From: Phycisphaerae bacterium | GTDB lineage: Bacteria; Planctomycetota; Phycisphaerae; SM23-33 | Reading direction: 5' to 3' | DNA: 51,516 nt | Assembly: GCA_030745875.1 (NCBI GenBank) | Contig: JASLNT010000101.1 | Location: 1 to 51,516 of the forward strand | Shown here: piece by piece, positions 17,682 through 26,594 of the stretch | How positions within the stretch are numbered: position 1 is the first letter of the stretch | Layout of the letters: each line of letters begins with the position of its first letter | Notes under the pieces: model-generated | Seen by the model: only the letters and a program-made list of their open reading frames with translations | What the model was told of the DNA's origin: nothing | The model's database searches: none | Program-made: the position numbers and the translations under genes

Positions 17682-18303
17682 TCCCAGCGGTCACATTCCA
17701 CCGGCGCAAGGCCATTACCGTATCGCCGCCGACAAGGCCGTCGAAACACTCAAGGACCAATCGCCCGAGCAACTCACCTGGCTCGGCGCTCGCGCCGACG
17801 GCGATCTGTGGACGCTGGAAATACTTGGTCAAACGCTGTCGGCGGATCTTCAAACCGGATCGGTAAGGACCGCCGAGGGCGCCGAAGTCCGTGAGACATG
17901 GCAGATCCTGGTGCTGCACTATCTCTCGATCGACTCCAGGCCCACTTTTGGCGAGCCCACCCTCACTTTCGCCGAGATACCCGGAGCCATAACGTACGAC
18001 AAGGTCTACCAGGGGCGCGTCATCGGGCGACTCTGCTACACCGCCGGACGAAACGCCGAAACGCTTGTCGCAGCGGCCGCCGCGCTCGACGGAAAAACCG
18101 CGGACGGAGGCGATAAGGCTTTCGAATTCAGCATCTTCCCAAAACTCAACGTCAAGCTAATCTGGCACGCGGCGGACGACGAGTTCCCGCCCTCTGCGAC
18201 AATCCTCCTGCCTACGAACATCTTTCCCGCTCTAAGCATAGAAGACATCGTAGTGCTCTCAGAGCAACTCGTCGCCAGACTGAGCGGTAAAGCGTTCAAT
18301 TAA
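17674..18303 (+). CDS. DUF3786-family protein
   Basis: 209 residues starting at GTG 17674, which overlaps the end of the zinc-ribbon gene. The core 'ILVLHYLSIDSRPTFGEPTLTFAEIPGAITYDKVYQGRVIGRL' and the C-terminal 'SATILLPTNIFPALSIEDIVVLSEQLV' match the pattern of DUF3786 proteins, which often sit with CODH/ACS or corrinoid genes in anaerobes. It lacks membrane segments or a signal, so it is probably cytoplasmic. No catalytic motif is obvious. An earlier in-frame ATG at 17443 would overlap the upstream gene almost completely and is rejected. Confidence 0.72.
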   Translation: MPDPSGHIPPAQGHYRIAADKAVETLKDQSPEQLTWLGARADGDLWTLEILGQTLSADLQTGSVRTAEGAEVRETWQILVLHYLSIDSRPTFGEPTLTFAEIPGAITYDKVYQGRVIGRLCYTAGRNAETLVAAAAALDGKTADGGDKAFEFSIFPKLNVKLIWHAADDEFPPSATILLPTNIFPALSIEDIVVLSEQLVARLSGKAFN

Positions 18304-18335
18304 AAAGAAAGCCCACAGATTGCAATCTATGGGCT
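18302..18335 (-). terminator. Rho-independent terminator of the metF-hdr-metV operon
   Basis: On the minus strand a hairpin of AGCCCA/TGGGCT with an inner AGAT/ATCT stem (18310-18335) is followed by TTTCTTTTTA (18309-18300). It lies 43 bases past the metV stop codon, between convergent genes. Confidence 0.75.
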
Positions 18336-18377
18336 GCTGTTGTTCATCGTCATCCCATCATCTGGGATTCACGCGAT

Positions 18378-19073
18378 TCAGTTTTCCTCGCCTTCGGGGT
18401 CCTCGTCCATCACCGCTTCTGCAACAACCATCCCCCTGGGTCCGCCGTGCCTTCCGGTTGACCAGTCGCGGGGCGGAGTAACTTCCGTCAGCTCGTCGAT
18501 GCGTCCGAGTTTCTCCATGCGTTCCACAATCTTCATCCAGGCGCAATCTATGTCCGGATTAACCTCGCACTTGCCGTCCTGCGTGCCTCCGCAAGGACCG
18601 TTCATCAGCGACTTGGAGCATCTGGCGATCGGGCAGATTCCACCTGTTTGCTCGAGCATGCAGGCTCCGCAGGCGGCGCATCGTTCGGACCACTCGCCCG
18701 GTCGTATGTTGGCCGCTAAGCATTTGGTGTCCATCGCCGGAAGAGTTATCGAATCGCCAAGCAATTCGGTCATGTAGTTCACACCGACGCCGCACGCCAT
18801 CGAGAGCAACACGTCCGCCTCGGCGGCCTGGCTGCGAATGGTCTCAACGTACTCTGCGTCGCACTGCCTGGTGATGGTGCACTCGGTGAAAGTATGCGAG
18901 CCTCCCTCGATGTTGTCCTTCAGCCTCAACTGCTCGGCGAGGACCTCGACCGACCGCTCACCTCCGGTAAGGCAGACTGTAACACATCCGCCGCACCCGA
19001 CAATAAGAACCTTGTCGAACGGTTTGATCATCGCGTAGATTTCATCGATCGGCTTGCGTTCGGCTATAATCAT
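18378..19073 (-). CDS. metV: MetV: methylenetetrahydrofolate reductase C-terminal-type zinc/iron-sulfur subunit
   Basis: 231 residues of the MTHFR_C family. The N-terminal half has 'KVLIVGCGGCVTVCLTGG'. The C-terminal half has a dense Cys block, CAACGACMLEQTGGICPIARCSKSLMNGPCGG in sequence order (window 18580-18680 region), followed by 'GKCEVNPDIDCAWMKI'. MetV partners MetF and passes electrons to or from the FAD of MetF in the complex with HdrABC-MvhD. It is last in the operon, 19 bases after mvhD, with GGAG before the ATG. In Moorella metV directly precedes metF; here they are at opposite ends of the operon. Confidence 0.9.
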   Translation of the reverse strand: MIIAERKPIDEIYAMIKPFDKVLIVGCGGCVTVCLTGGERSVEVLAEQLRLKDNIEGGSHTFTECTITRQCDAEYVETIRSQAAEADVLLSMACGVGVNYMTELLGDSITLPAMDTKCLAANIRPGEWSERCAACGACMLEQTGGICPIARCSKSLMNGPCGGTQDGKCEVNPDIDCAWMKIVERMEKLGRIDELTEVTPPRDWSTGRHGGPRGMVVAEAVMDEDPEGEEN

Positions 19074-19092
19074 GGAAGCATCTCCGTTATTT

Positions 19093-19545
19093 TCATCCGC
19101 GCCTTACGGGACTTGGCCCGAGGCTCTTAATACGATCGGTCATTTCTGAGGCGACTTCCGCGAAGCGCGCCCCCATGGCCGCTGAAAGCTGGTGCATCTC
19201 CAGGCGTTCGGGCTCAATTCCAATTTCCGCCAGAAGCCTCTTGGCCTCGGGCACGCGACGTTTTGCATGCGTGTTGCCGAGAATGAAGTGGCAGTCGCCG
19301 TCGAGGCAACCAACCACGTACACACCGTCGGCTCCGGAGGTGAAGGCTTTCAGCATCATGGGAACGTCTATCCTACCGCTGCACGGCAGGCGGACTATGC
19401 GTATGTTCGGGGGATACTGCATGCGGGATGCGCCAGCGGTGTCGGCGGCTGTGTAGGCGCAGTAATGGCAGCAGAATGCTACGATTTTGGGCTCGAACTC
19501 ATCGCCCGTTTGGGCGGTTGTGGTTTGATCGGCGGCTTGGGTCAT
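19093..19545 (-). CDS. mvhD: MvhD/FlpD-type iron-sulfur electron-transfer subunit
   Basis: 150 residues. Cysteines at 25, 26 and 29 ('VAFCCHYCAYTAAD'), 55 ('RLPCSGRID') and 80/85 ('GCLDGDCHF') form the [2Fe-2S] pattern of MvhD/FlpD. This subunit passes electrons between a partner enzyme and HdrA. The ATG at 19545 is chosen because AGGAGG lies upstream and it makes an ATGA overlap with the end of hdrA. An upstream in-frame TTG lacks a ribosome site. No hydrogenase genes are in the window, so the partner is probably MetFV or the GltD-like domain of HdrA. Confidence 0.92.
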   Translation of the reverse strand: MTQAADQTTTAQTGDEFEPKIVAFCCHYCAYTAADTAGASRMQYPPNIRIVRLPCSGRIDVPMMLKAFTSGADGVYVVGCLDGDCHFILGNTHAKRRVPEAKRLLAEIGIEPERLEMHQLSAAMGARFAEVASEMTDRIKSLGPSPVRRG

Positions 19546-22500
19546 TCCTTGGCCTCCTGAGTCGCCGGACAGGGTTCGCAAACAAACAGGCCCTCGACCG
19601 CCGCGGATATCTGCTCATCGGTGAAGTACTGCAATTTGATCGCTCCGCCCGGACATTGCGCCGCACACGACCCGCACCCCTGGCAGGCGGTCGGTTCGAT
19701 GTTCGCGACATCATCCTTCATACACGGCACGCCGTAGGGGCACACTCGCACACACGTAAGGCAGGCGGCGCACTGATCGGTGTTGACCGCCGCCACCGCC
19801 CCGCCAGCCGTCAAAACGTCTCTCGACAGAATCGCCGCCGCACGTCCCGACGCCGCCAACGCCTGCACGATAGTCTCGTTGATAAACTTCGGACCGTGGG
19901 CAAGACCGGCCAGGAACACGCCCTCGCAGGCGAAATCCACCGGGCGAAGCTTCACGTGCGCCTCCAGGTAGAAACCGTCCAGCGTTCTGGGAACGCGAAG
20001 AACCTTCGCCAAATCCTCGTGCGTGTCGGGCGTTATCACCGCAGCCGAAAGCGCCACCACATCTGTCTCGAAGGTCAGTTCCCTGGCGATGTTCAGATCG
20101 ACCAGCTTGACCGTACCGTCGGGCAGGATCTCGGGCTTGTTGTCGTCGTCGTACCGAACAAACGCTACGCCCAGGCGGCGGGCCTGGAGATAGTATTTCT
20201 CCATGAACCCGAATGTCCGAACGTCTTTGTAGGCGATTACAACGCGACAAGCGGGATTGATCCGCTTGATCTCCAGAGCGTTCTTCACCGCTTCTCCGCA
20301 GCATATGCGGCTGCAGTAGGGTCTCTCTTCGTTGCGGCATCCCACACACTGGATCATCACAACCGAATTGAGCGCCCCGCCCTGCCCCTGACCGAGACGC
20401 CGCTCAAGCTCGCGTTGCGTAATTACTTTCGGGCAGGACCCGCAACCATACTCGGTTGGTTGATACATTTCCCCACCGGCGGCGACAACCGTAACACCGT
20501 GTCGAACAGTTTGTCGTTCCCCGCCCGTTGAAGCAATGATCGACTCGAAATTGCCCACCGATCCGTTATTCTCAACCACCGTGCTGTTCAGGTGCACGGT
20601 GATAAGTTGATCGTCTCGCATGCGCTTGGTCAGCCTGACGGCCAGTTCGGGCACGTTCATGTCATCGAGCGTGGTCCGAACGTGCTGCATCTGTCCGCCG
20701 AGCGCGTCGGCCTTCTCGACAAGGTGCACCTTGAAGCCCTGACCGGCTAGATTGCCAGCGGCCACCATGCCCGCCAGCCCGCCGCCCACAATCAACGCCG
20801 AATGCTCAACGCTCTGAGTGTGTTCGACAAGCGGCGCCAGGCGGCGCGCTTTACCAACGGCTGAAGCCATCAGGTCGCGAGCCTTATCGAGCGCTTCAGC
20901 CGGTTGCGAACCGTGCACCCACGAGCACTGATCGCGAATATTGGCCATTTCGAACAGGTACTTATTGAGACCGACTTCCATCAGCGCCTGCTGGAAGATG
21001 GCTGCGTGCGTTCTATAGGTGCAGGAGGCTACGACCACGCGGTTAAGATTCTCCCGCTGGATAATGTCGCGTATCACCGCCAGACCGTCAGGCGCACAGG
21101 TGTACAGATTCGAGTCGGCGAAGACCACATCCGGAAGCGATTTGGCGACTTCAACGAGATCGTTCACGTCGACCACACCGGCGATATTGTTTCCGCAGTG
21201 GCAGATAAACACGCCTATACGGGGCTGTTCTCCCGACACGTCCCGCTCGGGCGGGTACTCCAATTTCGTAACGCAGTCAAATCGCGACTCGCTGAGATCC
21301 CGTCCGACAGTAGCCGCCGCCGCGGACGCTTCAGTCACCGAATCGGGGATATCTTTGGGACCGGCGACCGTACCGCAAACCGTCACGCCGCGCCGGGACG
21401 TTGCTACAGGGTTGCCCGAACCGCCGACGATGAATCCGTATTCGTCCAATTCCACGCCGAGTATTCCCGCGACGTCTTCGGCGTCGCTGTGACACTCCAG
21501 ACCGCTCGACAGGACCACCATGTCGAACGTCTCGCTGATGTTCTTTCCGTCCGGGCAGGCGTATTCGACACTCAGATCACCAGTGTCGAAATTGTTGCGG
21601 ACGGCGCTCACCATGGAGCGAACGTACCGCACGCCAAGGTCCTGGGCGCGGTTGTAGTAAGATTCATAACCCTTACCGTGAGCCCGCATGTCGATCATGA
21701 AGATGGTGGTTTCGGAGCCTTCGGCGTGCTCCATGGCGATCATTGCGGCTTTGGTGGCGTACATGCAGCAGACACCGCTGCAGTATTCATTGCCCGCGTC
21801 GGTGGTGTCTCGCGAACCGACGCACTGGATGAACGCTATGCGGTGGGCGTCTTTACCGTCGCCCGGGCGAAGCACGCGCCCTCCGGTCGGACCCGAGGCG
21901 CTCAACAACCGCTCGAATTGAAGCGACGTGACGACATTGGGGTATCGACCGTAACCGAACTCGCCCCGCCTCGTCGCATCGTACATCTTGTGCCCGGGGG
22001 CAACGATCACACCGCCGACTTCGATGGTGCGTTCGGTCACGGTCTGGTCGAAGTCTACGGCTCCGGCCTCGCATACTCGCTCGCACTGGCGACAATCGCT
22101 GCACAAACCGCACTGCAGGCAACGTTCGGCTTCCGCCAAGGCCGCCGCCTCGTCCATCGGCAGGTCGACCTCGTCGAACCCCGCCAATCGCTGTGCGATG
22201 GGAAGGGAGGGGTGACTTTCTCGAGGCCTTCTGAAACTGGAGGGCCTGAGGCTCGCACAATCGACCGGGGGCAGTTCGATCGCCGCTTTTTCCGTTTGTC
22301 CGGTTTCGACAGGGCGACCGGCCAGATAGTTGTCGATGCTGATAGCGGCGCGGCGTCCCTGGGCCATCGATCTGGTGACCGTGTCCGGTCCGGTAACGGC
22401 GTCGCCGGCGGCGAAAACGCCCGGTTGGGATGCTTCGAGACTGTGTTCGTCGGCAACGGGTCTGCCCCACTTGGTCTCGACCGCGTCGCCGATGGCGTCG

Positions 22501-24050
22501 ATGTCGACCTGCTGCCCGATGGCGGTGACGATGGTGTCGGCGGACACTTTGAATTCCGTTCCGGGTTTCGGTACGGGGCGCCGCCTTCCAGACTCGTCGG
22601 GCTCGCCCAGTTCCATTCTCACACACTCGATGGCGACCGCCCGGCCGCTCTCGTCTGTGATAACCTTCGTGGGCGCTACCAGTATTTCGATATTCACGCC
22701 TTCGTGGCGCGCTTCGACTATTTCGTCGGGCAGTGCGGGCATTTCCACTTCGCTGCGGCGGTAGAGGATCGTAACCTCCTGTCCGCCGAGGCGTCGTGCG
22801 GTCCGCGCGACGTCGACAGCTACATTACCGCCGCCGATAACCGCAACCTTCGCGCCAATCTCGACCGACTCGCCCAGGTTGACCTTGCGAAGGAAGTCCA
22901 CACCGTCCAGAACATTAGGCGCATCCTCCCCGTCCACGCCGAGCTTCCGCACAACGTGCGCGCCGATCGCGACCAGGACGGCGTCGTATCCGTCGTCCTT
23001 GAGCGACTGTATGGTGAAATCTCGCCCGAGCGCCTGGCCGCAACGGATATCAACGCCCAGATCGCGTATCGCCTGGATATCGGCTTCCAGTGCGTCCGGG
23101 GGAAGGCGGAAGTCCGGAATGCCTACTCGCAGCATTCCGCCCGCTACGGGAAGCGACTCGAAAACCGCTACTTCGTGTCCATTGCGGATAAGTTCATCGG
23201 CCGCCGTAAGCCCCGCCGGTCCGGCGCCTACTATCGCAACGCGCTTTCCGCTGGGGTCGGCTGGCTTGCGCCCGATACGTTCGTCCCCTGCGTCGAGAGT
23301 AGCCTGCAATTCGGCGTCCGGCGGGTTGTCCTTGCAGTATTGCACCAGGAACCGCTTGAGCGCCATTATCGAAATTGGCTCGTCGTAAGCCGAACGCCCG
23401 CAACTGCACTCACATGGACGATGGCATACGCGGGAGCAGATCGAGGGCAAGGGGTTGGTTTCGTGCAGCATTCGGAGCGCTTCGTGGTAACGCCCGGCCC
23501 GGATCAACGCGATGTAACCCTGCGGATTAGTTCCCAGCGGACACGACTTCATGCAGCGCGGTCGCTGATCGCGCTGGATCACGAAAGTGTTCGGTACGGC
23601 CTGGGGGTAGAGACGATGGATTACCGTGCGCCCGTTCAGATTCTGGTTGAACTCATTGTCGAGAACGACCGGGCAAACTTCCGCACAATCACCGCAACCG
23701 GTGCACTTGTCGTTGTCCACATAACGCGGTTTAACGCGAACCTTCGCGGTGAAATTACCGGCTGAGCCTTCCAGACTGATCAGATCAGCCAGCGTTATCA
23801 GTTCGATATTCTTGTCCTGTGCGACGCTGACCAGGCGCGGGCTCATCGTGCACATTGAGCAGTCGTTTGTCGGGAAGGTCTTGTCCAGCATCGCCATGTG
23901 ACCGCCCAGGGCGCTGTCGCGTGCAAGCAGGTAGACCTTGTATCCGGCGTCGCTTAGATCCAGAGAAGCCTGAATGCCGGAAATACCGCCTCCGACAACG
24001 AGCACCGACCCCAGAGCTTTCGCTTGATTGTCTTGAGCAGCTTCAATCAT
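19542..24050 (-). CDS. hdrA: HdrA-GltD-HdrA fusion: tandem HdrA flavoprotein with inserted NADPH-dependent GltD-like domain
   Basis: 1502 residues; ordinary HdrA has about 650. Domains in order: HdrA FAD fold (GGGISG at 20-25); [4Fe-4S] CTGCGDCAEVCP at 116-127; an inserted GltD-like unit at about 163-585, with an N-terminal Cys-rich ferredoxin part, FAD motif GAGPAG (275-280), NAD(P)H Rossmann motif GGGNVAVD (407-414) and 'GVFAAGDAVTG' (544-554). The HdrA sequence then resumes with CLQCGLCSDCRQCERVC (644-660) and 'IAFIQCVGSRD'. A second, full HdrA begins at about 944 ('GVFICHCGNNIAG'), with FAD motif GGGLAG (1089-1094) and two C-terminal [4Fe-4S] motifs (1427-1437, 1456-1466). The first HdrA lacks the N-terminal domain. 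Start at 24050 has GAGGA and overlaps the hdrB stop. Likely role: flavin-based electron bifurcation hub linked to NADPH (inference). Confidence 0.93.
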   Translation of the reverse strand: MIEAAQDNQAKALGSVLVVGGGISGIQASLDLSDAGYKVYLLARDSALGGHMAMLDKTFPTNDCSMCTMSPRLVSVAQDKNIELITLADLISLEGSAGNFTAKVRVKPRYVDNDKCTGCGDCAEVCPVVLDNEFNQNLNGRTVIHRLYPQAVPNTFVIQRDQRPRCMKSCPLGTNPQGYIALIRAGRYHEALRMLHETNPLPSICSRVCHRPCECSCGRSAYDEPISIMALKRFLVQYCKDNPPDAELQATLDAGDERIGRKPADPSGKRVAIVGAGPAGLTAADELIRNGHEVAVFESLPVAGGMLRVGIPDFRLPPDALEADIQAIRDLGVDIRCGQALGRDFTIQSLKDDGYDAVLVAIGAHVVRKLGVDGEDAPNVLDGVDFLRKVNLGESVEIGAKVAVIGGGNVAVDVARTARRLGGQEVTILYRRSEVEMPALPDEIVEARHEGVNIEILVAPTKVITDESGRAVAIECVRMELGEPDESGRRRPVPKPGTEFKVSADTIVTAIGQQVDIDAIGDAVETKWGRPVADEHSLEASQPGVFAAGDAVTGPDTVTRSMAQGRRAAISIDNYLAGRPVETGQTEKAAIELPPVDCASLRPSSFRRPRESHPSLPIAQRLAGFDEVDLPMDEAAALAEAERCLQCGLCSDCRQCERVCEAGAVDFDQTVTERTIEVGGVIVAPGHKMYDATRRGEFGYGRYPNVVTSLQFERLLSASGPTGGRVLRPGDGKDAHRIAFIQCVGSRDTTDAGNEYCSGVCCMYATKAAMIAMEHAEGSETTIFMIDMRAHGKGYESYYNRAQDLGVRYVRSMVSAVRNNFDTGDLSVEYACPDGKNISETFDMVVLSSGLECHSDAEDVAGILGVELDEYGFIVGGSGNPVATSRRGVTVCGTVAGPKDIPDSVTEASAAAATVGRDLSESRFDCVTKLEYPPERDVSGEQPRIGVFICHCGNNIAGVVDVNDLVEVAKSLPDVVFADSNLYTCAPDGLAVIRDIIQRENLNRVVVASCTYRTHAAIFQQALMEVGLNKYLFEMANIRDQCSWVHGSQPAEALDKARDLMASAVGKARRLAPLVEHTQSVEHSALIVGGGLAGMVAAGNLAGQGFKVHLVEKADALGGQMQHVRTTLDDMNVPELAVRLTKRMRDDQLITVHLNSTVVENNGSVGNFESIIASTGGERQTVRHGVTVVAAGGEMYQPTEYGCGSCPKVITQRELERRLGQGQGGALNSVVMIQCVGCRNEERPYCSRICCGEAVKNALEIKRINPACRVVIAYKDVRTFGFMEKYYLQARRLGVAFVRYDDDNKPEILPDGTVKLVDLNIARELTFETDVVALSAAVITPDTHEDLAKVLRVPRTLDGFYLEAHVKLRPVDFACEGVFLAGLAHGPKFINETIVQALAASGRAAAILSRDVLTAGGAVAAVNTDQCAACLTCVRVCPYGVPCMKDDVANIEPTACQGCGSCAAQCPGGAIKLQYFTDEQISAAVEGLFVCEPCPATQEAKE

Positions 24051-24916
24051 CGACAATTCCTCACAACCGGCGCGGGGTTGGTCAAATGCCCTTTGAACCA
24101 CTTGGCGGTGCCTTCAAGCCCCATCGCCAGGGCCAGCAACTCAGTGAAGTAGAACACGGGCATCGATATATCCTTGCCCAGTTCAGCGCTTACATCGCGC
24201 TGAAAGGCGTCAAGATTCATGTGACACAGCGGACAAGCGGTGACGATGGCGTTGGCTTTGCGGGATGCGGCGTCATCGAAAATACTCGCCATCAGCTTCA
24301 TCGCGGAGCTCTTTCTGGTCAACGACGCGCTCCCGCCGCAACAGTCGGTCTTGTACGACCAGTCAACCGTCTTGGCGCCGCAGAGCTTCATCATCTTGTC
24401 CATCAACTGGGGATTCTCACGATCGTCAACGTCGGTGTATCCCCCGGGACGAACCAGCAGACAACCGTAGTAACACGCCAGAACCATCTCATCCAGCGGA
24501 TTCGAAATCTTCGACGAAACAGCCCCCAGCATCTCATCGGTGGACAACACGCTCAGCAAATGATGAACGTCCACCGATTCGGGGCGGACCTGCTCGAAAC
24601 CGGGCTCGGAGAAGTCCTCCGGATGCTTGGCGAGGTGATCCTTGCTGTAAGCCATATTGTTGTAACACGCCGCACAAGCCACCAGCACGTCGCAGCCTTG
24701 TTTGGCTCCGAGCGCGAGATTCCGTCCGGCCAGGCGAACCGACAGACCCAGATCAACACCGCGAGCAGCCGTCGCACCGCAGCAATTCCAGTCTTCAAGG
24801 ATCTCGGCGGGCTTGCCCAGGGCTTCGAGAACCGCCAGAGTCGAGTGTCCGTATTCGCTACCCGTACCGTCCAGCGAACAGCCCGGGAAAAAAGCTAGTT
24901 TCTTCGAGGCCATCAT
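24047..24916 (-). CDS. hdrB: HdrB-type CCG-domain subunit
   Basis: 289 residues with two complete CCG motifs. The first uses C13, C45/C46, C81 and C84 ('NCCGATA', 'ACAACYNN'). The second uses C148/C152, C192/C193, C228 and C231 ('DCCGGSAS', 'ACPLCHMN'). Each can bind a non-cubane [4Fe-4S] cluster as in methanogen HdrB, where they reduce heterodisulfide. In bacterial MetFV complexes the natural disulfide substrate is absent or unknown. GGAGG lies upstream of tandem ATG codons at 24916 and 24913. The start overlaps hdrC and the stop overlaps hdrA, both by ATGA. Confidence 0.94.
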   Translation of the reverse strand: MMASKKLAFFPGCSLDGTGSEYGHSTLAVLEALGKPAEILEDWNCCGATAARGVDLGLSVRLAGRNLALGAKQGCDVLVACAACYNNMAYSKDHLAKHPEDFSEPGFEQVRPESVDVHHLLSVLSTDEMLGAVSSKISNPLDEMVLACYYGCLLVRPGGYTDVDDRENPQLMDKMMKLCGAKTVDWSYKTDCCGGSASLTRKSSAMKLMASIFDDAASRKANAIVTACPLCHMNLDAFQRDVSAELGKDISMPVFYFTELLALAMGLEGTAKWFKGHLTNPAPVVRNCR

Positions 24917-25446
24917 TTGTCCTCCGCATCGCGGGGGCGCTTGTCGAACAGGCCCGCCACGCCCGCCCTGTCGTTCACGCCCTTCATGAACAGCTTCATT
25001 TTGCCCGCCTTTAACATCTTCAGACCCATCCGCCAGTCCTTGAAAAGCCCACCGGCTTTGAATTTGAATTTGGCGGCCATCAAGCCGTCGTTCACTCGCC
25101 CCTTACGCTTGATCATTCCGAGCATAATGTCGTCGAACAGCGGAACGTTGCCCGCATTGTCGAGCTGGCCCCGCTCGATCGCCTCCTGGCGTATCCGAGA
25201 AAACGCGCTGGGGATGTCAACGTTGTTTGGGCATCTGCCCAGGCATGTCTGGCATCCGACGCATATCCACGGACTGGCCGCAACCACAAGCTGGTCGACC
25301 TCGCCAAGCTGCAGCAGTCGCATAGCCTGGTGCGGTTTGATGTCCATTTCATCAGCCACCGGACATCCGGAAGTACACTTCGCACAGGAAAAGCACTGCG
25401 CGTAGCAGGTTTCCTCGTCGATCTTGATTTCAGGATTATCGCTCAT
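24913..25446 (-). CDS. hdrC: HdrC-type ferredoxin subunit
   Basis: 177 residues with two [4Fe-4S] motifs: C18-x2-C21-x2-C24-x3-C28 (CFSCAKCTSGCP) and C62-x2-C65-x2-C68-x3-C72 (CVGCQTCLGRCP). The C-terminal half is a Lys-rich helical tail ('KFKFKAGGLFKDWRMGLKML'). No membrane span is seen, so this is the soluble HdrC that bridges HdrA and HdrB. Both ends overlap their neighbours by ATGA, which implies translational coupling with metF and hdrB. Confidence 0.94.
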   Translation of the reverse strand: MSDNPEIKIDEETCYAQCFSCAKCTSGCPVADEMDIKPHQAMRLLQLGEVDQLVVAASPWICVGCQTCLGRCPNNVDIPSAFSRIRQEAIERGQLDNAGNVPLFDDIMLGMIKRKGRVNDGLMAAKFKFKAGGLFKDWRMGLKMLKAGKMKLFMKGVNDRAGVAGLFDKRPRDAEDK

Positions 25447-26447
25447 AGCTCACCCTGGGTTTCCTGTTCGGTTCCCACGTCAGGTCGCGGCAGCAGGCCT
25501 GCGCCCCCGACAACTTCAGGAACAACCTCTTCCCACTCGATTCCCTGGATGTGAACGCCTCGCACGCCCGGTATCTCCCGGGCCTGCTGGATAAGTTCTA
25601 TCGCCACCTTCTTGCCCATTTCGGCGGACTCGGCGCGGGCCTGGGCTTTCTCGTCATCGGGCATGTCCTTCTTGATCGACGGAAAGCGCTTGATCATTTC
25701 GTCGGGCACGCTCACACCGGCGACGAACTTGTTCATGTATCGCAGCATGCCTGCGGCCTTGGGAACGATAATGCCCATGAGAATCGCCGTCTTCTCATGC
25801 AATCCGCGACTGCAGACATCCTTCATTGTATTGGCGAACTGCTCTATATCGTATACGCCCTGAGTCTGTATGAAGTCGGCTCCGGCGGCGGCTTTCTTCG
25901 CCAGGCGGGTCACGCGGAACTGAACCGGGTCTCCCATGGGCGTCCAAGCCGCTCCGATAAACAGCCTGGGTGGGATAGCTATCGTATCGCCGCCCTGCTG
26001 AACGCCTTCGTCGCGCATGTTTTTGAGTATGTTGACCAGTTGGATCGAATCGATATCGTAAACGTTCTTCGATCCCGGATGCCCTTTGAGCCTGCCGGCG
26101 GCTCCGAAAGACTGGTGGTCGCCGGCGATACAGAGACAATTCTTCATGCCCAGGGCGGCCGCTCCCAGTATGTCAGCCTGAATCGCAATCCGATTGCGAT
26201 CGCGTGTTGTCATCTGCATTACAGGCTCGGCTCCCTGTTCCAGGGTAAGGACCGCGCTTGCGATGGATGACATTCGCACGACTGCTGTCTGGTTGTCGGT
26301 GATATTGACCGCATCGACCGAACCCTTGAGGATGTCGGCTTTGTCGCGAACGGCTTGGGCGTCGCAACTCATTGGCGGTCCGAGCTCACCGGTCACTGCA
26401 AAGTGTCCGGCGGCCAGTACTCGTTCCAGATTAGAACCTGATTTCAT
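25443..26447 (-). CDS. metF: Methylenetetrahydrofolate reductase (MetF)
   Basis: 334 residues, an FAD-containing TIM barrel. Motifs: 'VTGELGPPMSCDA', 'AVNITDNQTAVVRMSS', 'PVMQMTTRDRNRIAIQADILGA', 'LCIAGDH' and 'GADFIQTQGVYD'. It converts methylene-THF to methyl-THF, the last step of the methyl branch before AcsE, or the reverse when acetyl-CoA is oxidised. The ATG at 26447 is chosen because GAGGAATTTCA precedes it; the frame extends 20 codons upstream without a ribosome site. It is first in a six-gene operon, with a strong promoter about 120 bases upstream. Confidence 0.94.
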   Translation of the reverse strand: MKSGSNLERVLAAGHFAVTGELGPPMSCDAQAVRDKADILKGSVDAVNITDNQTAVVRMSSIASAVLTLEQGAEPVMQMTTRDRNRIAIQADILGAAALGMKNCLCIAGDHQSFGAAGRLKGHPGSKNVYDIDSIQLVNILKNMRDEGVQQGGDTIAIPPRLFIGAAWTPMGDPVQFRVTRLAKKAAAGADFIQTQGVYDIEQFANTMKDVCSRGLHEKTAILMGIIVPKAAGMLRYMNKFVAGVSVPDEMIKRFPSIKKDMPDDEKAQARAESAEMGKKVAIELIQQAREIPGVRGVHIQGIEWEEVVPEVVGGAGLLPRPDVGTEQETQGEL

Positions 26448-26565
26448 TGAAATTCCTCGGGTATCCCTGTCATGTTCAGCTAAATCAAATCCAGGCGGAC
26501 CAAACAACAGGGCAACTTATGATGAAGAGCGCCAATCAGTTGTGGTCCACCCCCTGTCTTCATGA

Positions 26566-26594
26566 ATCATACCAAATCGACCGGAGCATAGCAA
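26566..26594 (-). promoter_or_regulatory. Sigma-70-type promoter for the metF-hdr-metV operon
   Basis: On the minus strand TTGCTA (26594-26589), a 17-base spacer and TATGAT (26571-26566). The predicted start near 26559 gives a leader of about 110 bases to metF. Confidence 0.65.

Noticed and set aside
20904..23765. A 953-codon open frame antisense to hdrA
   Set aside because: It is the mirror of strongly biased codons in hdrA; the translation is low-complexity Arg/His/Val-rich with no domain, while the sense strand has clear FAD and iron-sulfur motifs.
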